Positions 1 to 6,542 of a stretch of 8,799 nt of DNA are shown here, one piece after another. How positions within the stretch are numbered: position 1 is the first letter of the stretch; each line of letters starts with the position of its first letter. Below the pieces are notes generated by a model. It made no database searches. It worked only from the letters and a program-made list of their open reading frames with translations, and had not been told where the DNA came from. Source of the stretch: DATKMS01 sp041497995 (lineage in GTDB: Bacteria; Desulfobacterota; Binatia; HRBIN30); contig JBGQHM010000285.1 in the NCBI GenBank assembly GCA_041497995.1, forward strand, positions 1 to 8,799, read 5' to 3'. Position numbers and translations under genes: made by a program.

Positions 1-1605
1 GGTGTCGGTGTAGACCTTGTTGTTGCCCCAGACGGTGTGCGTGTCGCCGGCGCCGATGTAGTACCGATAGTTTGGTCCCGCGACGGCCGTCAAGTTCGCC
101 ACCATCTTCGAATTCCAATCGCAAGCGCTGAGCCACCAGGCAAGATCCGCATCGCCCCGCACCATCAGGTTGTAGAATAGCGACTGCGTCTGGTCGTATG
201 AGGTCGTGTACTGGACGAAGTCGACGCGCGGGTTGTAGTAGTTCGCCGCGTCGATCCCGACGTCTGAAAGCTTCAGCTTTGCAAGCTTCGTGTGTCCGAT
301 CCCGGGAATCCACGTGGGCAGCGTCGATTGGACGCCCCAGCTCCCGAGGTTGTTGGTCTGAAAGTCCGGCGTGATCACCCCGGCGCCCGCGTCATCAAAG
401 ACGTAGGCCCTGGAAGACTGATAGGCGTTTTGCAGGAAATAGAGGGAGTTCAGCAGCGCCCCGTAGCCGCCGGCGCTGGAGCCGGCAACGAAGAGGACGT
501 CGGGATTCACAAAGTGCTCGCGCGTCCATTTCTCCACGACCTGCGCGTTGACCCAACCCTTGTGCTGGACGGTGATGGATTTTGAGCTGTCCTTCGGATC
601 GATGTACGTCGCGGTCGCATTGCCCCAGTGGACATCGCCAGTGCAATACGGCACCACGACCCAGCTCCAGGTTGCGAACGGGTTGGCCGGATTGGTGGGG
701 TCGGCAAAGCCGCCGTGGGCGGAGTTAGCGGGGTTGTCCTGAGGGCCAGTTGTCGGTGTCTCCGTGGGGGCCTTGCAGGTTGTATAGTCCCAGCAGGCGC
801 CGCCGCCATAGTAGTAAACCAGCAGCTTGTTCACATCGTTGCCGCTGCCCTTCTTCGCGAAGTACACGTACTGTGAGCCGTCCGTGCACATCGGCGCGAG
901 CGTCTTGCCGTTATACTTCACCTGCGCCGGCGGTGTGATCATTGTCCACGCGTCGGAGACGGTGGGCGATACAATGGTGTGCGCGACGGCGGTGCTGTCG
1001 AGCGCACTGAGTTGCGACGCGACATCCTGCGATGTCGTACTGACCGTACAATTGTCCTTGGTCCAGGTGCTGGTGAACGCCGCGAGAGTCTTGCTTTGCA
1101 AGGCATCACGTTTGGCACCGCCTGGGTCCTTCTTGAGCCCGGTCACCAGCTTCCCTTCCGCTTTGAGCAGCTTCTGGCAGGCAGTGGCTGCTGCAGCGAT
1201 CAACTTCTGCCGACAGGCGTTGTCGGCTACGCCGCCGGTGTTGATGCTGTCGACGATGCTGCTGGCGGCTGATGTGATGTCCGCCTGCATCGCAGCGCCG
1301 GTAACCGTCGTCTCCGTGCAATCAGCGCCTTTGCTATTCGCTCCGCTTTCGGCCTGCGTCCAAGCGGTCGCAAGAGCCTGCCCGGCGGTAGTGATCGCGG
1401 CATCGCGGGTGGCGCTGGTCTGATCCTTCTCCCAGGTCCCCCACGCCCCGAAGACCTGCTGGCATGTCTTCGCCGCTGCAATCAGTTTCGAACTGACGCA
1501 GGAATTGGTGGCATAGGTGCCGGCCCGCGCCTCACCCGACATGACAAGTAGAGCACTGACAGCTATGGCCAAGCCTCTCGACGCAGTCCAACCTTTGCGC
1601 GACAT
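1..1605 (-). CDS. Secreted pectinacetylesterase-family hydrolase with duplicated Cys-repeat N-terminus (3' end outside window)
   Basis: The minus-strand frame is open from an ATG at 1605 to the window edge: 535 codons with no stop, so the C-terminus is missing. A signal peptide covers residues 1-28 (basic start, hydrophobic AIAVSALLV, cleavage after ARA). Residues 36-121 and 131-212 are two copies of one helical repeat: both have Cys-x11-Cys around KLIAAA (C36/C48 and C131/C143), an A-x-RDA block (65-69, 164-168) and a later Cys (96, 186). From about 220 comes a pectinacetylesterase/Notum-type alpha/beta hydrolase domain: oxyanion-loop motif GGGACW (267-272), VPYCTGDVHWGN (318-329), nucleophile elbow GSSAGG with Ser377, and GDTHTVW with probable catalytic His523; Asp471 is a plausible acid. 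Members of the family deacetylate glycans or other acyl esters; the substrate here is unknown. It is expected outside the cytoplasm. A GGAGGAG Shine-Dalgarno 8 nt upstream fixes the start. Confidence 0.88.
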   Translation of the reverse strand, partial: MSRKGWTASRGLAIAVSALLVMSGEARAGTYATNSCVSSKLIAAAKTCQQVFGAWGTWEKDQTSATRDAAITTAGQALATAWTQAESGANSKGADCTETTVTGAAMQADITSAASSIVDSINTGGVADNACRQKLIAAAATACQKLLKAEGKLVTGLKKDPGGAKRDALQSKTLAAFTSTWTKDNCTVSTTSQDVASQLSALDSTAVAHTIVSPTVSDAWTMITPPAQVKYNGKTLAPMCTDGSQYVYFAKKGSGNDVNKLLVYYYGGGACWDYTTCKAPTETPTTGPQDNPANSAHGGFADPTNPANPFATWSWVVVPYCTGDVHWGNATATYIDPKDSSKSITVQHKGWVNAQVVEKWTREHFVNPDVLFVAGSSAGGYGALLNSLYFLQNAYQSSRAYVFDDAGAGVITPDFQTNNLGSWGVQSTLPTWIPGIGHTKLAKLKLSDVGIDAANYYNPRVDFVQYTTSYDQTQSLFYNLMVRGDADLAWWLSACDWNSKMVANLTAVAGPNYRYYIGAGDTHTVWGNNKVYTDT

Positions 1606-1613
1606 TCGCTGAT

Positions 1614-1620
1614 CTCCTCC
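1614..1620 (-). promoter_or_regulatory. Strong Shine-Dalgarno (GGAGGAG) of the pectinacetylesterase-like gene
   Basis: On the minus strand GGAGGAG lies 8 nt before the ATG at 1605. It is the clearest ribosome binding site in the window and decides the start codon. It also suggests that this gene is translated independently of the upstream genes. Confidence 0.75.
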
Positions 1621-1639
1621 CACCTCGTGAATTTGAATT

Positions 1640-1669
1640 GTTGTACGTCCGGCCCGCGAGCTGAGTCAA
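1640..1669 (-). promoter_or_regulatory. Candidate sigma70-type promoter for the pectinacetylesterase-like gene
   Basis: In the 120-bp gap after the TMTC-like gene, the minus strand carries TTGACT (1669-1664), an 18-bp spacer and TACAAC (1645-1640), with the ATG about 34 nt further on. The match is partial (5/6 at -35, 4/6 at -10) and there is no experimental support. The gap size and the strong downstream ribosome binding site fit a separate transcription start. The rest of 1606-1725 shows only a weak 5-bp stem and no convincing terminator. Confidence 0.35.
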
Positions 1670-1725
1670 CCAATCTTCTGGCGGCAAGGGCTGAGCGAGC
1701 AAAAGGCGGCCCTGAACCGACGTTC

Positions 1726-3549
1726 TTACTTGAGATCCGCCAGGAGCTTGCGGACAGACGCTTCAGTTTGCGGCGGAAGGCCAAGCTGGAGAGCTCGCTC
1801 GAAGTGCGTGCGGGCGCCGGCGCTGTCGTCGAGCGCACTGAGCGTCTGCGCGAGCCCGATTTGGATGTCTGGATCGAGTGGACTGAGCTGTGCGGCCCGT
1901 TCGAAGAACTGCCGAGATCTCTCCCCGTGCTGCCGCCGCGCCGCCGCATCGGCAGCCGTGGTGCGCGTCAACTCGATGAGTCCGAGATTGAACAAGCACT
2001 CCGGCGCGTTCGGGTTCACCGCCAGCGCCCGCTGGTAGTTGGCCTCCGCCTCGTCGAGATGCTGCGCGACCATCGCCAGACTGCCGAGGTTGTTGTAGAT
2101 CGTGAACAGCCCGGCCTGATCGTTGCGACGTTGCAGCGCTACCTGAAAGTACTCCGCCGCCTTCGCCGAGTCCCCGAGCTGTTGATGTGCGGTCGCCAGG
2201 CTGCGTATCGGCAGGCCATCGGTCGTATTCTTCGCTGCCGTATCTTCCCACAGGCTGAGATTGGTGCGCCACACGGCATTCCGCTGCACCGTCGCCATCG
2301 CCCCGCTCGCGAGCGCCAACGCGGCGATGGCGAGGGCCGTGCTCCGTAACGCACCGCCCATGGCGTACACGCGCGCAACGGCGTAGCCCACCAGCAGGCA
2401 GAAGCCGACCGACGGGAGATACAGGTAGCGCTCGGCCACCGGTGCCGCGGGGATCTTCCAGACGATCGCCAGCGATGGCGCAAGGGTCAGCCCGATCCAC
2501 AGCAGGAGATACGTCACGCGACGTTCGTTCGCGCGCCACGACAGGATGCAAGCGGCCAGCGTCGCCACGACGATCGCACCACCTGTGACAACGCCGGCCG
2601 CACTCGCCGGCAGGTCGGAGATGTAGGCGCTCTGTCGCAGCGGCAGCAGCAGCTTGCCGGCATACAACGCAACTGCCGCCAGCAGGCGGCTGGAAACGTC
2701 GCCGCCCGCTTGGTTGGTCGAACCAAGCATGCTCTCGACGGCCGCCTGACGCAGCACCACGTATGCGAGGAGTGCGAGCGCAAACGGTGCGTACGACAGC
2801 ACGGGGCTGAACGTGACAGGCACCGTATCGCGGTGGCGACGCCGTTCGGCGCGGCCCACCGGCCGCGCCCTCGGCTGTGGCGAGCGCACGAGGAGCAGTC
2901 CGCTCACAGGCACCACGACGAGCATCGCCGCCGCGGTCTCCTTGGCGAGCATCGCGAAGAAGAGACACGTCGCAGCGACAGCGGCACGCCGCAGCGGTGT
3001 CCAGCGTTCATGCAAATACGCCGTCGCCGCCGCTACCGAGAAGCCACATGCCAAGACATCCGACCGGCCCGCACCCCAGGCCACCGATTCGGTGTGGATC
3101 GGGTGCACGGCGAACAGGGCCGCTCCGATCCCAGCCGTAATCACGGTCAGCGGCTCACCGCTGAACAACGCCAGCCCCAGACGAAAGACCAGGAAGGTCG
3201 TGACGACGTGAAACACCACGACCGAAAGATGAAACATCACCGGGCCGGTGCCGCCGATTGCCCGGTCAATCAAGTACGACAAGATCGTCAGCGGGCGATA
3301 GTAGTCGGGGCTATTCTGCGGGATGTTGCGCGGCGTGACGATCAGATCGCCAAACGTCTGAAAGGCACGCAGCTGGCGATCCAGAACGATCGGGTCGTCC
3401 CACACCAAGCCGTTTGCAAGCGCATTCGCATACACGACTGCCGCGAGCACCGCGACGCTCGCACCAACGACCGTTGGCGTGAATGGTGACTGCTGAATGC
3501 TGGATGCTGAATGGGAAGATGCGGCCGGCGCTGCACTCTGCTTCTTCAT
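1726..3549 (-). CDS. TMTC-like polytopic membrane protein with C-terminal TPR repeats
   Basis: The protein has 607 residues. After a short Ser/Ala-rich tail (1-25) come about ten hydrophobic segments between residues 27 and 420. Signature motifs match the TMTC/GT-C-like family: YANALANGLVWDD with the acidic pair Asp51-Asp52 in the first external loop, YYRPLTILSYLIDRAI (83-98), FHL near 106, FAVHPIHTESVAW (146-158) and AERYLYLPS (372-380). Residues 450-600 form about four TPR units (for example NNLGSLAMVAQHLDEAEANY and the following NPNAPECLFNLGLIEL). Eukaryotic TMTC proteins are O-mannosyltransferases using a lipid-linked sugar; bacterial homologues are mostly uncharacterised, so glycosyl transfer is a family-based inference. 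The start codon is the innermost ATG of a heptamer array and has no good Shine-Dalgarno; codons 12-23 lie in the opposing array. The next plausible start (Val34) would cut into the first membrane helix, so ATG 3549 is kept. The gene lies 35 bp after the M16 partner gene and is probably co-transcribed. Confidence 0.85.
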   Translation of the reverse strand: MKKQSAAPAASSHSASSIQQSPFTPTVVGASVAVLAAVVYANALANGLVWDDPIVLDRQLRAFQTFGDLIVTPRNIPQNSPDYYRPLTILSYLIDRAIGGTGPVMFHLSVVVFHVVTTFLVFRLGLALFSGEPLTVITAGIGAALFAVHPIHTESVAWGAGRSDVLACGFSVAAATAYLHERWTPLRRAAVAATCLFFAMLAKETAAAMLVVVPVSGLLLVRSPQPRARPVGRAERRRHRDTVPVTFSPVLSYAPFALALLAYVVLRQAAVESMLGSTNQAGGDVSSRLLAAVALYAGKLLLPLRQSAYISDLPASAAGVVTGGAIVVATLAACILSWRANERRVTYLLLWIGLTLAPSLAIVWKIPAAPVAERYLYLPSVGFCLLVGYAVARVYAMGGALRSTALAIAALALASGAMATVQRNAVWRTNLSLWEDTAAKNTTDGLPIRSLATAHQQLGDSAKAAEYFQVALQRRNDQAGLFTIYNNLGSLAMVAQHLDEAEANYQRALAVNPNAPECLFNLGLIELTRTTAADAAARRQHGERSRQFFERAAQLSPLDPDIQIGLAQTLSALDDSAGARTHFERALQLGLPPQTEASVRKLLADLK

Positions 3550-3589
3550 TCACCATTCACAATTCAGCATTCACCATTCACCATTCACG
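3481..3589. repeat. Inverted heptamer-array pair A (unit GAATGNT) at a gene junction
   Basis: Five 7-bp units of type GAATGGT/GAATGCT run from 3481 to 3515. A 32-bp spacer follows, then six units of type ATTCACC/ATTCAGC run from 3548 to 3589. The second array is the reverse complement of the first; aligned unit by unit, most of the 35 positions pair, giving a long imperfect stem. The inner ends add a GAAGA/TCTTC pair (3515-3519 with 3543-3547). The left array lies in the 5' coding part of the TMTC-like gene. The right array supplies its ATG, the entire 35-bp intergenic gap (3550-3584) and the TGA of the preceding M16 gene. Confidence 0.9.
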
Positions 3590-4994
3590 GCGTGGCGCCG
3601 CAAGGCGCGGACGCCGTGACTTTCGCCTGATCCAGATTCGCGACCACGATCAGCTGCAGCTCGTCCGGGTGCAGGTACTGTTGCGCCACTCGCAGCACGT
3701 CATCCTTGGTGACCGTGTTGATTCGCTGAACGTAGGTATCAGCGTAATCGGCGCCCAGGTTGAAGAACTCCACCTGCGCCAGGAAGCCCGCGATCTTGGC
3801 CGTCGAGTCGAGCCGCAATGGGAAGCTGCCGGTGAGGTACAGCTTTGCATCCCCGAGCTCCGCATCACCGACAGGCTCGCGCCGGATGCGCTCCAGCTCG
3901 CCGCACGTCCGGGCGATGGCATCAATGGCCGATTCGTTCTTCGTCTGCATGCTGACCTGGAAGCTGCCGGGGGATTTGCTGGCGATGAAATAGCTGGCAA
4001 CCGAGTATGCCAGCCCGGCTTTGGTGCGGATGTTGTCGAGGAGTCGCGAAGTGAACCCGCCGCCACCGAGGATGAAGTTCATCACCGTCAGCGCGTAGTA
4101 GTCCGGGTTGTCGCGTGCGACGCCACGGTGTCCGAGGATGATGTTGGCTTGCGTAATGGGCTTCTCGATACGGACGGTCTCCGGTCGTCCCCCGCCGCCC
4201 GCAGCGTACTCGAAAGGCTCCACATTGCGTGACGGCCATTCCTTGAGCGCCCTTTGCAGCCGTTGCTCGACATCCGCCGCGACGACATCGCCGGCGACGA
4301 CGAGGATGGTCCCGTCGGGACGATAGTGCTGCTTGTAGAACGCCTCGACGTCGGCCCGTGTCAGCCGCCGCACCGACTCCGCCGTGCCGATCGCCGTGTG
4401 TCCGTACGGCTCGCCACGGAACACGGCCTCCACGAAGGCGCGCTGCGCAACGCTGCCTGGATTGTCTTCGTTTGCCCTGATGCTCGCCAACGCCGCCTCA
4501 CGGCGGCGGGCAACCTCCGTCTCTGGAAACGTCGGGTGCAGCAGCACGTCGGTCAGCAACGCCAGCCCCGTGTCGAGATCCTTGCTCAACACGGTCAGAC
4601 TCAAGAGTGCGAAGTCGGTATCGGCCGAGGTTTCGAGCCCCGCGCCGATGAAGTCCGCCGCCTCCTTGATCTGTGAGGCCGTACGCGATCGCGTTCCTTC
4701 CGTGAGGAGATCGGCGGTCAAACTCGCCAACCCTTCTTTGGCGCGCGGATCGCGCCGGGCACCGGCGTCGACCAGCACTTGGAGCACCACCATCGGCAGC
4801 ACGTGCTGCTCGGAGACGATGAGTCGCGTCCCGTTCGGCAGGGTGCGCCGCTCGGCGGCAGGACCGGCGGCGATCGCAGGGTTAAGAAAGGCACAAGGCA
4901 AACCGCAAAAGGCAAAAGGCAAAAGTAGGAGAATCCACTCTGCGCCTTTGCGTTTTGACTTTTGCCTTTTGACTTTTGCCTTTCCCAAAATCAT
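3585..4994 (-). CDS. Exported M16-family peptidase homologue lacking the zinc motif (non-catalytic partner subunit)
   Basis: The protein has 469 residues: two M16 half-domains after a signal peptide. The mature part opens with the typical RRTLPNGTRLIVSEQH (49-64). At the place of the inverse zinc motif HxxEH the protein reads S91-L-T-A94-D95, so the metal site is absent. The second half keeps the substrate-binding Arg/Tyr pair of partner subunits: GGGGFTSRLLDNIRTKAGLAY with Arg317 and Tyr330. In bacterial two-subunit M16B enzymes and mitochondrial processing peptidase, one chain has zinc and the other has this pair; the same division of labour is inferred with the upstream gene. The start ATG overlaps the preceding stop as TGATG, which favours translational coupling. 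The signal peptide (basic residues 5-16, hydrophobic 20-43) is almost entirely encoded by an inverted heptamer array, and the stop codon lies in a second array. Confidence 0.92.
   Translation of the reverse strand: MILGKAKVKRQKSKRKGAEWILLLLPFAFCGLPCAFLNPAIAAGPAAERRTLPNGTRLIVSEQHVLPMVVLQVLVDAGARRDPRAKEGLASLTADLLTEGTRSRTASQIKEAADFIGAGLETSADTDFALLSLTVLSKDLDTGLALLTDVLLHPTFPETEVARRREAALASIRANEDNPGSVAQRAFVEAVFRGEPYGHTAIGTAESVRRLTRADVEAFYKQHYRPDGTILVVAGDVVAADVEQRLQRALKEWPSRNVEPFEYAAGGGGRPETVRIEKPITQANIILGHRGVARDNPDYYALTVMNFILGGGGFTSRLLDNIRTKAGLAYSVASYFIASKSPGSFQVSMQTKNESAIDAIARTCGELERIRREPVGDAELGDAKLYLTGSFPLRLDSTAKIAGFLAQVEFFNLGADYADTYVQRINTVTKDDVLRVAQQYLHPDELQLIVVANLDQAKVTASAPCGATP
4886..4984. repeat. 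Inverted heptamer-array pair B (unit AAAAGGC / GCCTTTT) inside a signal-peptide coding region
   Basis: Six units of type AAAAGGC (variants GAAAGGC, ACAAGGC, AAACCGC, AAAAGTA) run from 4886 to 4927. After a 16-bp spacer, about six units of type GCCTTTT/GACTTTT run from 4944 to 4984. The arms are reverse complements and can fold into a stem of about 40 bp with mismatches. Both lie within codons 4-37 of the non-catalytic M16 gene. Read on the coding strand, the first arm gives a Lys/Arg-rich stretch and the second a Leu/Phe/Ala-rich one. Confidence 0.88.
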
Positions 4995-6370
4995 CAGTGC
5001 ACGGTTCCCTGCGGTATGCGCGCCGGAGGCACGAAGTGGCCGGGCGGGACCGGCAGCGGGTCGAGGGTCCCCACCGTCCGATTGGCCGCGGTGAGATAGA
5101 GACTCGCGACGCGCTTCAGATCTTCGGCGGTGACGGCATCCACCTTGGGCAGGTAGCTATCGATCGCGCGCCATCCCCCGCTGCTCTCGTATTGGCCCAG
5201 CAGCATCCCCTGATAGAAGAGGGAGTCTTGCGCGAAGATGAAGTGCGCTTCGAGCCCGTTCTTCGCTTTGATCAGATCATGCTCGCTGATGGGAGTGCGT
5301 TGCAGGCGTTCGACCTCCGCCACCAACTCCTTTTCGAGTTGACCGACCGCCTTATCGGGCAGCGGCTGGGCGTACAGCATAAAGAGGGAAGGATCGATCG
5401 TCGTCACGTCGTAGCTGGCACCGACGTCGCGCGCCAGCCGCTTCTCGTACACCAGATGCTGGTGCAAGCGGGCGCTATCGCCGCCCGCGAGGACGGTGGA
5501 CAGGACCTCCAACGCCGCGGCGTCTTTGTCGCTGAGATTGGGCACGTGATACGCGATGGCCACGAACGGCAGCTGCGCTTCACGGCGTAGCACGGCGCGG
5601 CGTTCGCCACGCTGCTGCGGCTCGATCGCGCGCACGCGCGGCGGTGGATCGCTAGCGGGCACGGGCGAAAACGCCGCCGTGATCTTCTGCAGCAGCTCGG
5701 CCGAGGAGAAGTCGCCGACGCACACAACGAATGCGTTGCCCGGTTCGTAGTACGTCCGATAGTACGTCAGCGCATCATCGCGTGTTGCTTGGCGCAGGTC
5801 GTTCATGAACCCGATGACCGGCCAGCCGTACGGATGCGCCTCGTACGCCGTGGAGCTGATCAACTCGAAGAGCGCGGCGACGGGATTGTTGTCGGTACGC
5901 AAGCGGCGTTCTTCCATGACCACTTGATGCTCGGGTGTGAACTGCGCGTCCTCGAAGGTCAGGTTGTGCATGCGGTCGGCTTCGAGGTCGATCACCACTG
6001 AAACACGGTCGCTGGCGAGGGTTGCAAAGTACGTCGTCGCATCTTCGGCCGTGAAGGCGTTGTCGTTGCCGCCGTTGCGCTGGATGATCTTCGAGTACTC
6101 CTCCGGCGCCACCGTCTTGGTGCCCTTGAACATCAGGTGTTCGAGCAAGTGGGACAGCCCCGTCTTGCCCAACTGCTCGTTGCGCGACCCGACGCGATAC
6201 CACACCTGGAAGACAGCCACCGGCGCCTTGTGCTCCTCCAGCAAGAGGACCTTCAACCCGTTCGGCAGCACCGTCTCCTGCACCCGATCCGCATACGAGA
6301 CAGCGGCCTGCACCGGCACGCCGCTCAGGATCCACGCAACGCATATCGTTAGCCACAAGCGCTTCCGCAT
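4994..6370 (-). CDS. Exported M16 family zinc metallopeptidase (catalytic subunit)
   Basis: The protein has 458 residues with a signal peptide (MRKRLWLTICVAWILSG, cleavage near VQA at 20-22). The inverse zinc motif HLLEH is at 74-78, preceded by the usual GKTGLS. The third ligand is probably Glu154 in VVMEERR, 76 residues after His78, with Glu147 as the conserved accessory acid; this spacing is normal for the family. The second half has LAGGDSARLHQHLVYEKRLA, the usual fold landmark. M16B enzymes cleave short or unfolded peptides inside a clam-shell chamber; the signal peptide places this one outside the cytoplasm. It opens the minus-strand gene run, and its TGA overlaps the ATG of the non-catalytic partner by one base. 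No strong Shine-Dalgarno precedes ATG 6370, but the signal peptide starts there with its basic residues, which supports the choice. The gene is divergent from the cyclase gene across 172 bp. Confidence 0.94.
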   Translation of the reverse strand: MRKRLWLTICVAWILSGVPVQAAVSYADRVQETVLPNGLKVLLLEEHKAPVAVFQVWYRVGSRNEQLGKTGLSHLLEHLMFKGTKTVAPEEYSKIIQRNGGNDNAFTAEDATTYFATLASDRVSVVIDLEADRMHNLTFEDAQFTPEHQVVMEERRLRTDNNPVAALFELISSTAYEAHPYGWPVIGFMNDLRQATRDDALTYYRTYYEPGNAFVVCVGDFSSAELLQKITAAFSPVPASDPPPRVRAIEPQQRGERRAVLRREAQLPFVAIAYHVPNLSDKDAAALEVLSTVLAGGDSARLHQHLVYEKRLARDVGASYDVTTIDPSLFMLYAQPLPDKAVGQLEKELVAEVERLQRTPISEHDLIKAKNGLEAHFIFAQDSLFYQGMLLGQYESSGGWRAIDSYLPKVDAVTAEDLKRVASLYLTAANRTVGTLDPLPVPPGHFVPPARIPQGTVH

Positions 6371-6401
6371 AGACAGCGCTGACTAGCAGCGAGGCATGGC
6401 G

Positions 6402-6428
6402 ATTACAACGCAGTCGCTCGCTGCGACT
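6402..6428 (-). promoter_or_regulatory. Candidate -10 element and adjacent dyad upstream of the M16 genes
   Basis: In the 172-bp divergent region the minus strand has TGTAAT (6407-6402), a 5/6 match to a -10 box, about 31 nt before the ATG. Just upstream is a perfect dyad AGTCGC-TCGCT-GCGACT (6412-6428) lying where RNA polymerase would bind. No good -35 is visible. This could be an operator with an activator- or repressor-controlled promoter, but a chance palindrome is possible in GC-rich DNA. The remainder of 6429-6542 shows nothing I can name. Confidence 0.27.
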
Positions 6429-6542
6429 CAGCTCACAGGGCGCTGCAGAGTCTCGCGCACTCTTCGGGTTCTTCTAAAGGCACCGCGCTCCTTCCGCCGT
6501 CCGCGCAGGGTGTGGTAGTCACCGCGTGCGAGAAGACACGCC

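Noticed and set aside
827..1423. Plus-strand open frame of 198 codons opposite the Cys-repeat region
   Set aside because: The opposite strand encodes a signal peptide, two matching repeats and a hydrolase domain in one continuous frame; the plus-strand frame is its shadow.
1690..1725. Terminator after the TMTC-like gene
   Set aside because: Only a 5-bp AGGGC/GCCCT stem with a long loop and no following T-run on the minus strand.
1763..2968. Long minus-strand open frame (401 codons) overlapping the TMTC-like gene in another frame
   Set aside because: It is Arg/Gly/Ala-rich with no recognisable motif and lies wholly over a gene with clear family motifs; such frames are usual in GC-rich DNA.
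3481..3589. CRISPR-like array
   Set aside because: Units are 7 bp with no unique spacers between them and there are no cas genes; it is a short tandem and inverted repeat.
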